Program-made: the position numbers and the translations under genes
From: JAMXLO01 sp963850535
GTDB lineage: Bacteria; Pseudomonadota; Alphaproteobacteria; Acetobacterales; Acetobacteraceae
Reading direction: 5' to 3'
Assembly: GCA_963850535.1 (NCBI GenBank)
Contig: CAWKMC010000010.1
Location: 1-64,000, forward strand
DNA: 64,000 bases
The notes under the pieces: generated by a model
The model's database searches: none
What the model was told of the DNA's origin: nothing
The model's input: the letters and a program-made list of their open reading frames with translations, nothing else
Shown: positions 8,337 through 16,164 of the stretch, in pieces
Layout: every line of letters begins with the position of its first letter
Position numbering within the stretch: the stretch's first letter is position 1

Positions 8337-9824
8337 ATGGCGTCGGTAAGCGTTCCGGGCCCAGGCGGCACGACGATCACCCAGACTTTCAGTAACTCGT
8401 TCAACAGCGCGCTGGCGAAGAGCATTGCTGACGCTCTGGCGAATGCGGCCAACAAAGGCGACCTTTTCATCCAGACTGTTACTGGGTCCGTCAGCGCCCC
8501 GGTGAACAACTCTGGGAAGATTGGCGAGCTTGTCGTAATCCCGGGCTCGATCGGCGATGTAACGGTGCCCTCGGGTTCCAACTACTCATTTGTAGTCGAT
8601 AACAGCGCCGGACCGGATACGATCCACGGCAGTACCCCGGGTCTGTCGATTATGGGGGGTGGCGGCACACACACCATCATCGACCCCTCGCTGATCACAC
8701 TGGGGGATACCTCCAGCGGTAGCAGCAACGCCGTAACAATTACTGGGGCCGGCGACAACGTTGCGGTGGGCAATGGCACGAATACGCTCACCGGCATGGG
8801 ATCCGGAACGATGTCGGGCGGCTTTGGCAACGACACGTTCATCGAGGTGGGTGGTGCATCCTATTTAATCAACTCGCAGGGCTTTGGCGACACAATTCGC
8901 GCTGCCGATGGCGGGACCACCGTGAATTCCAGCGGCCCAGGCGCGATGATTGTTGCCGCGGGTAAGGGCGCACTCACGGCGTCCGTATCCGGTGGAGCAA
9001 CAACCGTACCCGGGACATCAGGGTCGCAGGTGTTTGGTGGCGCAGGGGCGCTGACAGTAACGGTATCTGGCGCCAACGATTCAGTTTTTGGCGGCAGGGG
9101 TGCCGCCGACGTCACCCTGTCCGGCAGCGCGGGTGCGTTGGTTGCCGGCAACACCGCCGAGTTGACGGTGCTCGACAATGGGGCGGGCGATACGATCGAT
9201 GCAGGAGTGAGCTTTACGTCCGTGACCGCGCCTGGCGGTTCTGTTGTTGTCGGTGGATCGGGACCATTGAACTTTGTGGGTGGTACCGGCAAGTCCACGG
9301 TACTTGGCGGCTCGGGCTCTGCGACCGTCGCGGGGAGTAGTGGTGACACGACGTTGTTCGGCGCTGCTGGTGGGTCGTTCACCTATGTGAATGCTACTCC
9401 GGGTAGCCTGTTCTACCAGGGAGGCGCCGGCAACGAGACAGTTGACGCCAGCTTGTCAAAGGCTGGTGCGTTGATGCTGGCAGGTCGCGACCCAAGCGGC
9501 AATGATCTGGTGATCGGCGGGGTGGGCAACGACGTGATCATTGGAGGGACCGGACCCGAAACTCTGGTTGGCGGCGGGGGGGCAAACTTCTTCGATTTTT
9601 ACAGTAGTCTGGGCGGCCCAGCGGTCAACGCCGTTATCGGCGACTTCAGTGCCATAGACAATGTGCTTCTGGTAAGCTACGCACCTGGCGAGGCTGCGGC
9701 AGCGATCGCCGGCGCGACCACGACGGGTAGCTCCACGACGATAACCCTATCCGACAATACCAAGATCACATTCACCGGTGTCACGAGTTCCGCAGCACTG
9801 ACAGGCCATATCCAGCAAGCTTAA
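8337..9824 (+). CDS. Secreted beta-strand-repeat protein with RTX-like C-terminal repeats
   Basis: A 495-residue Gly/Ser/Thr-rich protein with no N-terminal signal peptide. Repeats with GxGN/GGxG character run through the whole length, and the clearest nonapeptide-like RTX repeats are near the C-terminus (GGVGNDVIIGGTGPETLVGGGGANFF). Such repeats normally bind calcium and form a parallel beta-roll, and the lack of a signal peptide with a C-terminal repeat block suggests type I secretion. Cysteines are absent from the translation. No type I secretion genes are in the window. It faces a glycan operon, so it may be a surface or biofilm matrix protein; that is inference. Confidence 0.75.
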   Translation: MASVSVPGPGGTTITQTFSNSFNSALAKSIADALANAANKGDLFIQTVTGSVSAPVNNSGKIGELVVIPGSIGDVTVPSGSNYSFVVDNSAGPDTIHGSTPGLSIMGGGGTHTIIDPSLITLGDTSSGSSNAVTITGAGDNVAVGNGTNTLTGMGSGTMSGGFGNDTFIEVGGASYLINSQGFGDTIRAADGGTTVNSSGPGAMIVAAGKGALTASVSGGATTVPGTSGSQVFGGAGALTVTVSGANDSVFGGRGAADVTLSGSAGALVAGNTAELTVLDNGAGDTIDAGVSFTSVTAPGGSVVVGGSGPLNFVGGTGKSTVLGGSGSATVAGSSGDTTLFGAAGGSFTYVNATPGSLFYQGGAGNETVDASLSKAGALMLAGRDPSGNDLVIGGVGNDVIIGGTGPETLVGGGGANFFDFYSSLGGPAVNAVIGDFSAIDNVLLVSYAPGEAAAAIAGATTTGSSTTITLSDNTKITFTGVTSSAALTGHIQQA

Positions 9825-9846
9825 GCCCCGCAGGTGTCCACATCTG

Positions 9847-9862
9847 TCGCAATGGGTTGCGA
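9847..9862. terminator. Possible small hairpin between convergent genes
   Basis: The sequence tcgcaa-tggg-ttgcga forms a 6-bp stem with a 4-base loop in the 46-base gap between the RTX-like gene and the convergent FkbM gene. It has no T tract, so it is at best a weak or bidirectional terminator. Confidence 0.3.
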
Positions 9863-9870
9863 GGAGGTCT

Positions 9871-10782
9871 CTAAATCCTCAGCTGTGTCTGCCATTCCCC
9901 AACTCGCTCCTTTGGGATCAGGAACCAATCCCAATAAGACAAGTCACATACATGCTCCCACGTGGTGCAGTTTGGGCAGACTGCACCAAACAGGTCCCCT
10001 ATCTTGTAATCGATCGAGTCCGCAATGTCGTAAAGTGAACGAGCGGAGAGGTCATATGCGCTATAGCTCGGACTGCCGTATTCGACACTTACATAGGGTC
10101 GGAACTGTGACAGCAGCCTGACGGCGCCCCGAAGACAAGCGATCTCGCCGCCTTCCACATCGATTTTTACAAAACTTAGGTTCGAGATATCTGGCAAGAA
10201 CTCGTCGAGTCGCCTGACAGACACATCAATACGGGTCGGATCCGCCAATTCCGGATAATTCGAGACGCGCTCACGAAGGCCGCTCTCGCCTGGTGTGCCG
10301 CGCATGTAAGTAAACTGCGAAGTCCCTGAGAAATCGCTCAGAGCGCACTCCTGAATTTGAACAGGACAGTTGAATTCCTTCTTTCTGAGAGCCATTGCTA
10401 ATTCAGGCAGAGGTTCGAAGGCAATGACTGTCCCTTCGGCACCTACCAGATCGGCAAACACAGCCGTGTGGCGTCCTGCGTGGGCTCCCACATCGATGAC
10501 CGTTGTCCCGCGCGAGACGAGGCGACGGTAGTCGTCCTCCAAGATGTGCTCGTAATCGGGAATAATGCCGTGTGTAGTGTGGAACCGTGCCATCAATTGG
10601 GCATGGCGTTCGAATGCACTCTCCTCAACGAACCGCGAGCGAGCGCTGACTGCACGAATTTCGGCCTCAATTCCAGCTAGACCTGCGCCCAGTTCGCGTA
10701 CTCCAGACGCCAAACCGTTGACGCCGAGCACCGATCTTAGTGCGTAGACAAGGGGCTTCAGTATTTCGCGCGAAGTCGCCAT
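9871..10782 (-). CDS. FkbM family methyltransferase
   Basis: A 303-residue SAM-dependent methyltransferase. The SAM site is visible as TVIDVGAHAGRHTAVFADLVG, followed by the acidic strand VIAFEPLPE, and the family motif FVKIDVEGGEIACLRGA is near the C-terminal third. FkbM enzymes O-methylate sugars or polyketides; in glycan loci they usually methylate exopolysaccharide or glycoprotein sugars. The first about 75 residues form a helical N-terminal extension. It is the last gene of the minus-strand glycan cluster. The acceptor is unknown. Confidence 0.85.
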   Translation of the reverse strand: MATSREILKPLVYALRSVLGVNGLASGVRELGAGLAGIEAEIRAVSARSRFVEESAFERHAQLMARFHTTHGIIPDYEHILEDDYRRLVSRGTTVIDVGAHAGRHTAVFADLVGAEGTVIAFEPLPELAMALRKKEFNCPVQIQECALSDFSGTSQFTYMRGTPGESGLRERVSNYPELADPTRIDVSVRRLDEFLPDISNLSFVKIDVEGGEIACLRGAVRLLSQFRPYVSVEYGSPSYSAYDLSARSLYDIADSIDYKIGDLFGAVCPNCTTWEHVCDLSYWDWFLIPKERVGEWQTQLRI

Positions 10783-10918
10783 TGCGTCTTAATCCGGAAG
10801 GTCGCACCAAAGATGTCTCTCATGTCTCCTAAGTCCTCCCAACAAAGTTAAGGATCGTGCAATGTGCTGCTCGAGCCGTTGCGGAATTACGCTGTGATGA
10901 AGTGGCGGTTATAGGACA

Positions 10919-11983
10919 TCACAGGTCAGGGTTTTCAACAGTAAGAACACCATCGCTGTTATCGAAGGCTTCATCCCCGCGAATGTGGTGACCGTAGGGT
11001 TCGATAGAGTTTATTACTTGCCAACCAGCCTTGCTCAAGAGCTGTAAGAGGTCGCGATGAATATCGATCGTATGCGTGCCTATACTAAGCAGACGCACTT
11101 TGCGTCGCAGAAGTTCCAGAGAGGGTGGGATCACCTGGATCTCCGCATGCTGAATATCCACATCCATAAAATCAATTCGTGGCAAAGGCGCCAAAATGTC
11201 CGCCAATCTCAGCGCACTGACGAAGCCGATAGAGCCGGAACCAGGTGGTATTACAGCTACCTGTTTGACAAACTCCGCGGTCCAGGTTTCGGGCGCCCCA
11301 AGGCCGATGGGACGCCGCGCGTTTTCATCAGTTAGTACCCCGTTGTTCAGCGTAATGCCGCCGCGGCTAAGTCGGTGCATGAGGTCAACGGCGTTTTCTT
11401 TGTCAGAGATAAGAGAGGAGAGCACCTCGAGGGTGCTCGCATCGGCCATTTGATTTCCAAACCCGCGAGGCTGCAGAAAGAACAATTCCGGAGCGGGGAA
11501 AGCCGAGACAATTCCGTTAATGATCCAGTGCTCGTCTGCGTCGAGCCCGTTCGCCGCAAAATGATGTCTGCACCAGTCAACATAAGTGGGCAGTGCTTCC
11601 ACAACCACCAAAAACGGACGAATCTCCGGTCTCAGCGTTCGAAGAACAAGGGCCGCATCCACCGCTCGCGGGCCGTTGCCACCGCCGAGTTCAACCATAA
11701 CATAGGTGTTCTCTGCACTTAGAGCGCTGCGAATGATGTTTGCTTGTTCGAAATAATACTCGCCATCACCAAATGTAGGCTGCCGTGTAGACTCAAAGCG
11801 TTGATCAGCTGCAAAGACCTCGGCCAGTCTGCCATCGGAAAGCCAATGAGCCCAAAAATGAGCCGCCACCATAGCGCCCGTAAACGTAGGAATGTAGCCC
11901 CTAGGCACTTGGCCCGACCAGGGGTGTAGAAGAGCAAGAAGTTCGTCGTTCGAAAGATGCCCTTCGGGTCCGCGGCTTGGCAC
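10919..11983 (-). CDS. FkbM-like SAM-dependent methyltransferase
   Basis: A 354-residue protein starting with GTG (VPSRGPEGHLSND). A glycine-rich SAM-type motif, VMVELGGGNGPRAVDAA, is followed by the acidic strand PFLVVVEALPTY, and a late FkbM-like motif, DFMDVDIQHAEIQVIPP, precedes a C-terminal domain with GTHTIDIHRDLLQLLSKAGW. It is more divergent than the other FkbM genes here and has a long N-terminal domain of about 90 residues. It sits inside the glycan operon, 25 bases after the glycosyltransferase gene. The acceptor is unknown; the start is not fixed by a clear ribosome binding site. Confidence 0.7.
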   Translation of the reverse strand: MPSRGPEGHLSNDELLALLHPWSGQVPRGYIPTFTGAMVAAHFWAHWLSDGRLAEVFAADQRFESTRQPTFGDGEYYFEQANIIRSALSAENTYVMVELGGGNGPRAVDAALVLRTLRPEIRPFLVVVEALPTYVDWCRHHFAANGLDADEHWIINGIVSAFPAPELFFLQPRGFGNQMADASTLEVLSSLISDKENAVDLMHRLSRGGITLNNGVLTDENARRPIGLGAPETWTAEFVKQVAVIPPGSGSIGFVSALRLADILAPLPRIDFMDVDIQHAEIQVIPPSLELLRRKVRLLSIGTHTIDIHRDLLQLLSKAGWQVINSIEPYGHHIRGDEAFDNSDGVLTVENPDL

Positions 11984-12008
11984 TTCATATATTAACTTTG
12001 TGCGTTCG

Positions 12009-13289
12009 TTAGGTACAGGCCTGCTGGGGCGCGCAACCGTTGGGGCCTAGCGCAGTCAGCGCGCGAACGTCGGTTCGATGACACACTGTTACCGCGTCAA
12101 TCAGATCGACAATGGGCTGTAAAGTGTTTGTCCAGGTGATCGTATCGAGAATCTCGCTCTGCGTGAGTGGCGGGACGTCTCCCGACAGCACACGTTGCAT
12201 CGCATAGCCAAACTGTTCACGGGTCTCCGCGATGACTACTCCCGATAGAGTTGTGAAGCGTTCATTGCCACGAAAGGCCTTCATTGTGCCAACGATCGGG
12301 TGGCCAGCAAGCAGTGCCTCCGCGGTTTTTAGATTTGAACCGCCACCGTAGGTCACTGGCAGCAGCAGTCCTGCGGCATTTTCTATCAAGCAGTCCAGTG
12401 TTGCTGGTGAAACCTCTCCGAGAAGTATCAAACGATCACTTCCGGCAATAGACCCGGCGGCCTTCCGAAGATGTTCGGCAATCATGTCACACACAGTGCC
12501 CGCAACTAAAATGCGGTGCTCAGAGCCTAGGGACGCCAGGCTCTTCATTGCAAGGTCAATAAAGCCGGCACCGTTTGGTGGGTGCGCGCTTGCTACAAAC
12601 AACAGATAACGCCACCATGGCTTGACGATGTCGGGAAGCACTCCACGAAGGTGACTTCGTATCCGACGATCGGCCCCGTTTGGAGCGACGACAACGGGGC
12701 AAGTCGTCCACTCTCTATAAATAGCTGCGTCAGCCTCCGTCGTTGCGCTGACAGCCGCGGAAACGGCAACGAGCTCTCGCTCAAGCCCTTCTATCTCAAG
12801 CGCAATGATATCTGCATCATTGATGCCTGCTTCTTGCAGGATACGTCGCTTGAGATCAGCCTCGCAGTTGTAGGAATTGTAGATTACCGGCGTTTGTAGA
12901 CGAGGCGGCAGCTGTTTGACCGCGGGCCATAGCCAAGGGTGCTCGAGCATTAGTATGTCTGGTTGTGCTCGCTCCACGAGCCGCATAAATGCTGAAAAAC
13001 ATTCGGTATCGTGGGCGAGAACCTCTCCGTTGGTCAAATCATAGACCTGCCAAATATGGTTGTAGCGGGGCGCAACTGTTGCATGATCCAAGTTGACGAC
13101 TGGAGGCTGGTACTTGCTATTGGGATGCCAGGCCGCGCGGTAGATCGGGCATCGTACTACGGTGAATCCTGCTCTTTCTAGCGCCTTGCCGGTTTGATGG
13201 GCACGTATTTGTCCCCCGTCTCGCGGCCGCTCCGATGGAAACGGCAGCATCTGGAGAATGCGTGTCAAGCGCTGACCTCGGTTTGGCAA
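12009..13289 (-). CDS. Glycosyltransferase family 4-like protein
   Basis: A 426-residue GT-B glycosyltransferase. The N-terminal acceptor domain begins ILQMLPFPSERPRDGGQIRAHQ, and the C-terminal nucleotide-sugar domain has LLLPVTYGGGSNLKTAEALLAG, the E-x7-E-like region of family 4. It probably adds a sugar to a surface glycan in the cytoplasm. The TTG start at 13289 overlaps the upstream gene by 25 bases; an internal ATG at about 13250 (MLPFPSER) is a plausible alternative start. The overlap implies translational coupling with the large fusion gene. Confidence 0.82.
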   Translation of the reverse strand: MPNRGQRLTRILQMLPFPSERPRDGGQIRAHQTGKALERAGFTVVRCPIYRAAWHPNSKYQPPVVNLDHATVAPRYNHIWQVYDLTNGEVLAHDTECFSAFMRLVERAQPDILMLEHPWLWPAVKQLPPRLQTPVIYNSYNCEADLKRRILQEAGINDADIIALEIEGLERELVAVSAAVSATTEADAAIYREWTTCPVVVAPNGADRRIRSHLRGVLPDIVKPWWRYLLFVASAHPPNGAGFIDLAMKSLASLGSEHRILVAGTVCDMIAEHLRKAAGSIAGSDRLILLGEVSPATLDCLIENAAGLLLPVTYGGGSNLKTAEALLAGHPIVGTMKAFRGNERFTTLSGVVIAETREQFGYAMQRVLSGDVPPLTQSEILDTITWTNTLQPIVDLIDAVTVCHRTDVRALTALGPNGCAPQQACT

Positions 13290-16066
13290 AACATTCTGGA
13301 CAAATGGCCTTTTACGTTGCGGGCAGTATCGCTCCAGGTAGGAATCTCCTTTGCAGCTATCCGTCGCCGCGGTGTCCGCAACTCAGTGATAATCGCTGAC
13401 CGCCAAGCCGAGCGATCGTCCGGATCGATGATTGTGGCGACGCCGAGGCCCGCTTCTGGTATTGCGCCTCGGTCGGACGCAATCACCGGCCGTCCATGCT
13501 GTAGAGCCTCAACCACTGGTAACCCCCATCCTTCGTAAAGGCTGGGGTACAAGAACAAATGGCAATTGTCGTATAGCCAGGACAAGCCAGCGTCGGTGAC
13601 CCCTTGAAGCCAGAATATCCTGGTACCGAGCAAAGGCGAGGTACGCAGCTGATCCAAGATGTCGTCAACTCTCCAGCCCGTCATGCCGACGATGACAAGA
13701 TCAAGATCGAATGTTTCGTCGTCAACCAGCTCGTGCCATAGATCGATCAACATCCGGTAGTTTTTGCGGATTTCAAATGTACCAACGGTCAGAGCAAAGC
13801 GTCGGCGTGCCAATCGATCGCGAAGTCCGGGAACGGAAAACTCGCAAGCGCTTGGTTCGGCAGGAACATTCGCTCCGAGCAGGACTACCTCGGCCATAGG
13901 CGCGGGGCGGCCTACCGCTGCGGCAAATGCGAGCAGATCATTCCTGGTGCATTCTGAAATACAAAGGGCGAGGTCGCATTCATCCAGAATGTGGAGAAAG
14001 TAGTTGATGTAATAGTCGGTGGATTGCACGATCATTTCTGGCAATTTAACCGGAATGAGATCATACAGCACTGTAGCGATGCGCAGGTTGCTGACGCGGC
14101 GGAGTAACTCGACAAGCCCCCAGTCTATCACGTCCCAACCAAGACCAGCACAGAAAAGGATGTCATCCTGCTGCGGATACACAACGAGGCTCAGATCCGG
14201 CGCCTCGGACGCCTCGAGGGGCTGCGCGATTATCCGGTCGTTGCGCGGCATAGAGAGGGAATTATTCGGGGCGGCTGCCGGATGGGTTGGCGCATATATC
14301 TGATCTCTTATGGCTTGCCGTATCTGAATAAGAGCCTGTCGTGCATCTTCCCGTGTGGATCTCGGGATGGCTTGCAGGCCGATGCGCACGCAAACCCGGA
14401 GGACAGATGCTGCGGGCGCAATCATGCGGCCATGCAACGGTTTTTCGAACTTTCCTTGTTCGGTGGCCGTCGGCTGGGATGCTGAACTTGGTTCTGATAG
14501 CTGTGGCTCGGCTGGGCGAACCGTCAGAATGCTTCGTGCAAAGTCTTGATCCAGTAACCTGAGCGCGCCGCCATGGAAAACCACAGGAAGAACAGTGAGC
14601 TCTGGGTCATCTAGTAGTCGAGAAGCTAATTCTCGTTCCGTCCGGATTATTCCGACAGCATGCGCGCCACGCCAGGCAAGTGATGTCGTGAGATCAAAAA
14701 GTATCCTGCCGCCATTTCTCGTAGCTTTGGCTATCCTTGGTTGGAGCAGACGGTCACAATTCGCCTCATAGGTTAGTGCTTGGATCGCAATTGTCTCTTT
14801 GACGACTACCTGCGGCGCTGCCAGTTCGGGCGACGCAACAGGGGTGGGTTGGTCAGAGGTCGTGTGTGGGGTGTTACCGAGCTGCAAATTCGGCTCGTTA
14901 CTCTGCAGCAATCGCCGAAATCCACGTAAGGGCCAAGTCAATCTCCATGAGGTGCTCGCGCGCATTGCTTGCACCCAGTCGCGTGCGTCGATCTCTCGCG
15001 CTTCGGCTTGTGTAGCCTTTGCTTCGGCCTGAGCAGATTTTGCTTCGGCTTGTGCAGCCCTCGCTTCGGCTTGCGCGGCCTTCGCTTCCGCGACAGCGGC
15101 ACGTCGCCAGGCCGCGGCGGCTCGCTCCTCAATGGCACGCGCCTGATGCACCCGGGTGTCCGCCGCCTGCACCCGCGCCTCAGCCTGCGATAATTTATCG
15201 TTGGCGTGTGCTATGTCTTCCTGCGCGCGGAGCAATCGTGCGTCGGCATCGCTTGCTGCGCTCTGGGCCCGCTTTACGTGCTCATCTGCCTCCACGGCAT
15301 GTCGCTGAGTTTCGACCAACTGCGCCTCGGCTTTCGCCGCGCGAGATTCGGCGCTCGTGATCCTGTTGAGATGCTCGGTGTCTGCCGAACGTATGAAATC
15401 ATCGAACACATTGGGTGGGGTGGTGAAGGCTGGGGACAGAAGCTCCCAATGTTCGCTGGCAGTGTAGAAACGATTAAGCCCGTCGAACCACACAAACCGA
15501 TACCCCGTATTCGTCAGCAATTCTTCCCAGGTTTCATGCGTCGGAACTTGGCTATTGGGTGCCGTTGCCTCAATGACGACTATCCAAGGCCGAAATTCGC
15601 TAAAATCCGCGCCGAGAAGGACGTCGCGTTCCGCACCCTCGACGTCAATCTTAAGAAAATTGATGTCGCACCGAACATGACTACGGCAGATATCTGCCAA
15701 GGTAACGATCGATATTGGTGTCTCTTCGATCGCCCAACCCGCCGCATGGTGGTTCTCTGCTATCGCGGGGTCGAGAGTGGATACGTCCTTGTTGTCTTCC
15801 ACAACAAACAGCGTTCGCCTGCCCGTCGTGCATCCGACAGCGACGTGGAGATTAAGGTCGCGCGGTCTTGCCCCGGATAGCCTATTGATGCGGTTTGTCG
15901 GCTCAACGTTGATACCTTGCCACCCGCGATCATAGAACGCTCGGGTTACAGAATAGTCGTCCGGATGGCCTGCCCCGACATCGATGTAGAAGCCGGACTG
16001 CACGTGCTTTAGGGCGCGCCACAGCATTACGTCTTCAAAATTCTGCGCGTACGAGATGAACGTCAT
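13265..16066 (-). CDS. Trifunctional-looking fusion: FkbM methyltransferase, coiled coil, glycosyltransferase
   Basis: A 933-residue protein. Residues 1-215 are an FkbM methyltransferase domain (start TFISYAQNFEDVMLWRAL, SAM region FYIDVGAGHPDDYSVTRA, late motif FLKIDVEGAERDVLLGADF). Residues about 230-370 are a long Ala/Glu/Gln-rich coiled coil with perfect heptads. The C-terminal part (about 480-930) is a GT-B glycosyltransferase with ALTVGTFEIRKNYRMLIDLW and LYPSLYEGWGLPVVEALQHG. No membrane segment or signal peptide is visible. The coiled coil could set the distance between the two catalytic domains, like a molecular ruler, or drive oligomerisation. It is the first gene of the glycan operon. 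Confidence 0.85.
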   Translation of the reverse strand: MTFISYAQNFEDVMLWRALKHVQSGFYIDVGAGHPDDYSVTRAFYDRGWQGINVEPTNRINRLSGARPRDLNLHVAVGCTTGRRTLFVVEDNKDVSTLDPAIAENHHAAGWAIEETPISIVTLADICRSHVRCDINFLKIDVEGAERDVLLGADFSEFRPWIVVIEATAPNSQVPTHETWEELLTNTGYRFVWFDGLNRFYTASEHWELLSPAFTTPPNVFDDFIRSADTEHLNRITSAESRAAKAEAQLVETQRHAVEADEHVKRAQSAASDADARLLRAQEDIAHANDKLSQAEARVQAADTRVHQARAIEERAAAAWRRAAVAEAKAAQAEARAAQAEAKSAQAEAKATQAEAREIDARDWVQAMRASTSWRLTWPLRGFRRLLQSNEPNLQLGNTPHTTSDQPTPVASPELAAPQVVVKETIAIQALTYEANCDRLLQPRIAKATRNGGRILFDLTTSLAWRGAHAVGIIRTERELASRLLDDPELTVLPVVFHGGALRLLDQDFARSILTVRPAEPQLSEPSSASQPTATEQGKFEKPLHGRMIAPAASVLRVCVRIGLQAIPRSTREDARQALIQIRQAIRDQIYAPTHPAAAPNNSLSMPRNDRIIAQPLEASEAPDLSLVVYPQQDDILFCAGLGWDVIDWGLVELLRRVSNLRIATVLYDLIPVKLPEMIVQSTDYYINYFLHILDECDLALCISECTRNDLLAFAAAVGRPAPMAEVVLLGANVPAEPSACEFSVPGLRDRLARRRFALTVGTFEIRKNYRMLIDLWHELVDDETFDLDLVIVGMTGWRVDDILDQLRTSPLLGTRIFWLQGVTDAGLSWLYDNCHLFLYPSLYEGWGLPVVEALQHGRPVIASDRGAIPEAGLGVATIIDPDDRSAWRSAIITELRTPRRRIAAKEIPTWSDTARNVKGHLSRMFCQTEVSA
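15000..15083. repeat. Four tandem 21-bp repeats encoding coiled-coil heptads
   Basis: Four consecutive 21-bp units, each starting gcttcggc, lie at 15000-15020, 15021-15041, 15042-15062 and 15063-15083, followed by a partial fifth. On the minus strand they encode heptads of the form (K/R)(A/S)(A/T)QAEA in the coiled coil of the 933-residue fusion protein. Being in frame, loss or gain of units would change rod length without breaking the protein. Confidence 0.85.
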
Positions 16067-16164
16067 ATGTGAGGGATAGTACTCTAGGTACGCGCTCTTT
16101 GGCGGGCCGAAACTACATCACCACGAGACTGTGTGCTGGAGTTAACTACTACACGCTGGCCCCT

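Noticed and set aside
8337..9824. Calling the RTX-like protein a haemolysin or toxin
   Set aside because: Only the beta-roll repeats are present; there is no toxin or enzymatic domain and no activating acyltransferase gene.
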